From assembly GCA_946481135.1 (NCBI GenBank), contig CAMLMQ010000024.1:1-22689 (forward strand): DNA of 22,689 nucleotides, in the 5' to 3' direction. Below the pieces are notes generated by a model that searched no databases, was not told the DNA's origin, and saw only the letters and a list, made by a program, of their open reading frames with translations. The stretch is from an uncultured Microbacteriaceae bacterium (GTDB lineage: Bacteria; Actinomycetota; Actinomycetes; Actinomycetales; Microbacteriaceae). Below are positions 22,533 through 22,689 of this stretch, piece by piece. The stretch's first letter is position 1. Every line of letters starts with the position of its first letter. The position numbers were made by a program, and so were the translations under genes.

Positions 22533-22689
22533 GCGACGACTTGCGCCAACGGATTCCCGCTGAGATGAAGCCGTCGATGTCGCCGTCGAACACGACCGCG
22601 GGGTTGCCGACCTCGTGGCCGGTGCGCAGGTCCTTCACGAGCTGCTGACCGTAGAGGAAGTAGGAGCGCATCTGGTCGCCCCAGCTCGC
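22522..22689 (-). CDS. prfB: Peptide chain release factor 2, C-terminal part (5' end beyond window)
   Basis: The last 55 residues and a TAA stop are visible. The translation [11 protein letters not shown], then [20 protein letters not shown] and [13 protein letters not shown], matches the highly conserved C-terminal domain of bacterial RF2, which recognises UAA and UGA stop codons. The GGQ domain and any programmed frameshift site would lie outside the window. This is the only clear housekeeping gene here and marks the boundary of the accessory catabolic region. Confidence 0.96.
   Translation of the reverse strand, partial: ASWGDQMRSYFLYGQQLVKDLRTGHEVGNPAVVFDGDIDGFISAGIRWRKSSHEE

Noticed and set aside
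1..22689. Search by eye for CRISPR arrays, insertion sequences, phage genes and tRNA genes
   Set aside because: No repeated spacers, transposase motifs, integrase or cloverleaf-like sequence was seen; the short repeats present are operator-like.

Overview
The window looks like the chromosome of a high-GC actinobacterium, probably of the Microbacteriaceae type. The base composition is strongly GC-rich throughout. A maleylpyruvate isomerase of the mycothiol-dependent kind is present, and mycothiol is an actinobacterial thiol. One ABC transporter subunit is a permease-ATPase fusion of a kind common in this phylum. The right edge holds the C-terminus of release factor 2 (prfB). No rRNA, tRNA, CRISPR array, transposase or integrase was seen. 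There is no stretch over 300 bases without a gene.

Left block (1-11679, minus strand): ten tightly packed genes that read as one operon. In transcription order they are an oligopeptide/oligosaccharide-type solute-binding lipoprotein (TTG start), a permease, a permease-ATPase fusion, a second ATPase, a TetR repressor, a GH3 beta-glycosidase, a beta-lactamase-fold serine hydrolase, a DUF3237 protein, a DUF5060/DUF5605-type glycoside hydrolase, and a short-chain dehydrogenase cut by the window edge. Most junctions are 4-base stop/start overlaps. None of the enzymes has a signal peptide. The simplest reading is import of a small glycoside followed by its complete breakdown in the cytoplasm. The control region at 11680-11856 holds two tandem 30-bp repeats, one of them containing a perfect TetR-like palindrome. 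It is shared with a divergent SMP-30-type lactonase gene (11857-12759), which a MarR regulator follows.

Middle block (13229-16512, minus strand): a gentisate catabolic operon with gentisate 1,2-dioxygenase, fumarylpyruvate hydrolase, mycothiol-dependent maleylpyruvate isomerase and a flavin reductase. Together the first three give ring cleavage, isomerisation and hydrolysis to fumarate and pyruvate. Its promoter region (16513-16628) carries inverted repeats and is shared with a divergent sugar-type ABC importer (16629-19638: two permeases and a binding lipoprotein, no ATPase).

Right block (19657-22689, minus strand): a cytoplasmic Cys-type sulfatase with an extra C-terminal beta-domain, a major facilitator transporter, and the 3' end of prfB. 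The MFS gene starts inside the prfB coding end.

The window is therefore an accessory catabolic region next to a housekeeping gene. It has three uptake systems, each beside cytoplasmic hydrolases or a ring-cleavage pathway. A plausible inference, not proven here, is use of plant-derived glycosylated, sulfated or phenolic compounds.
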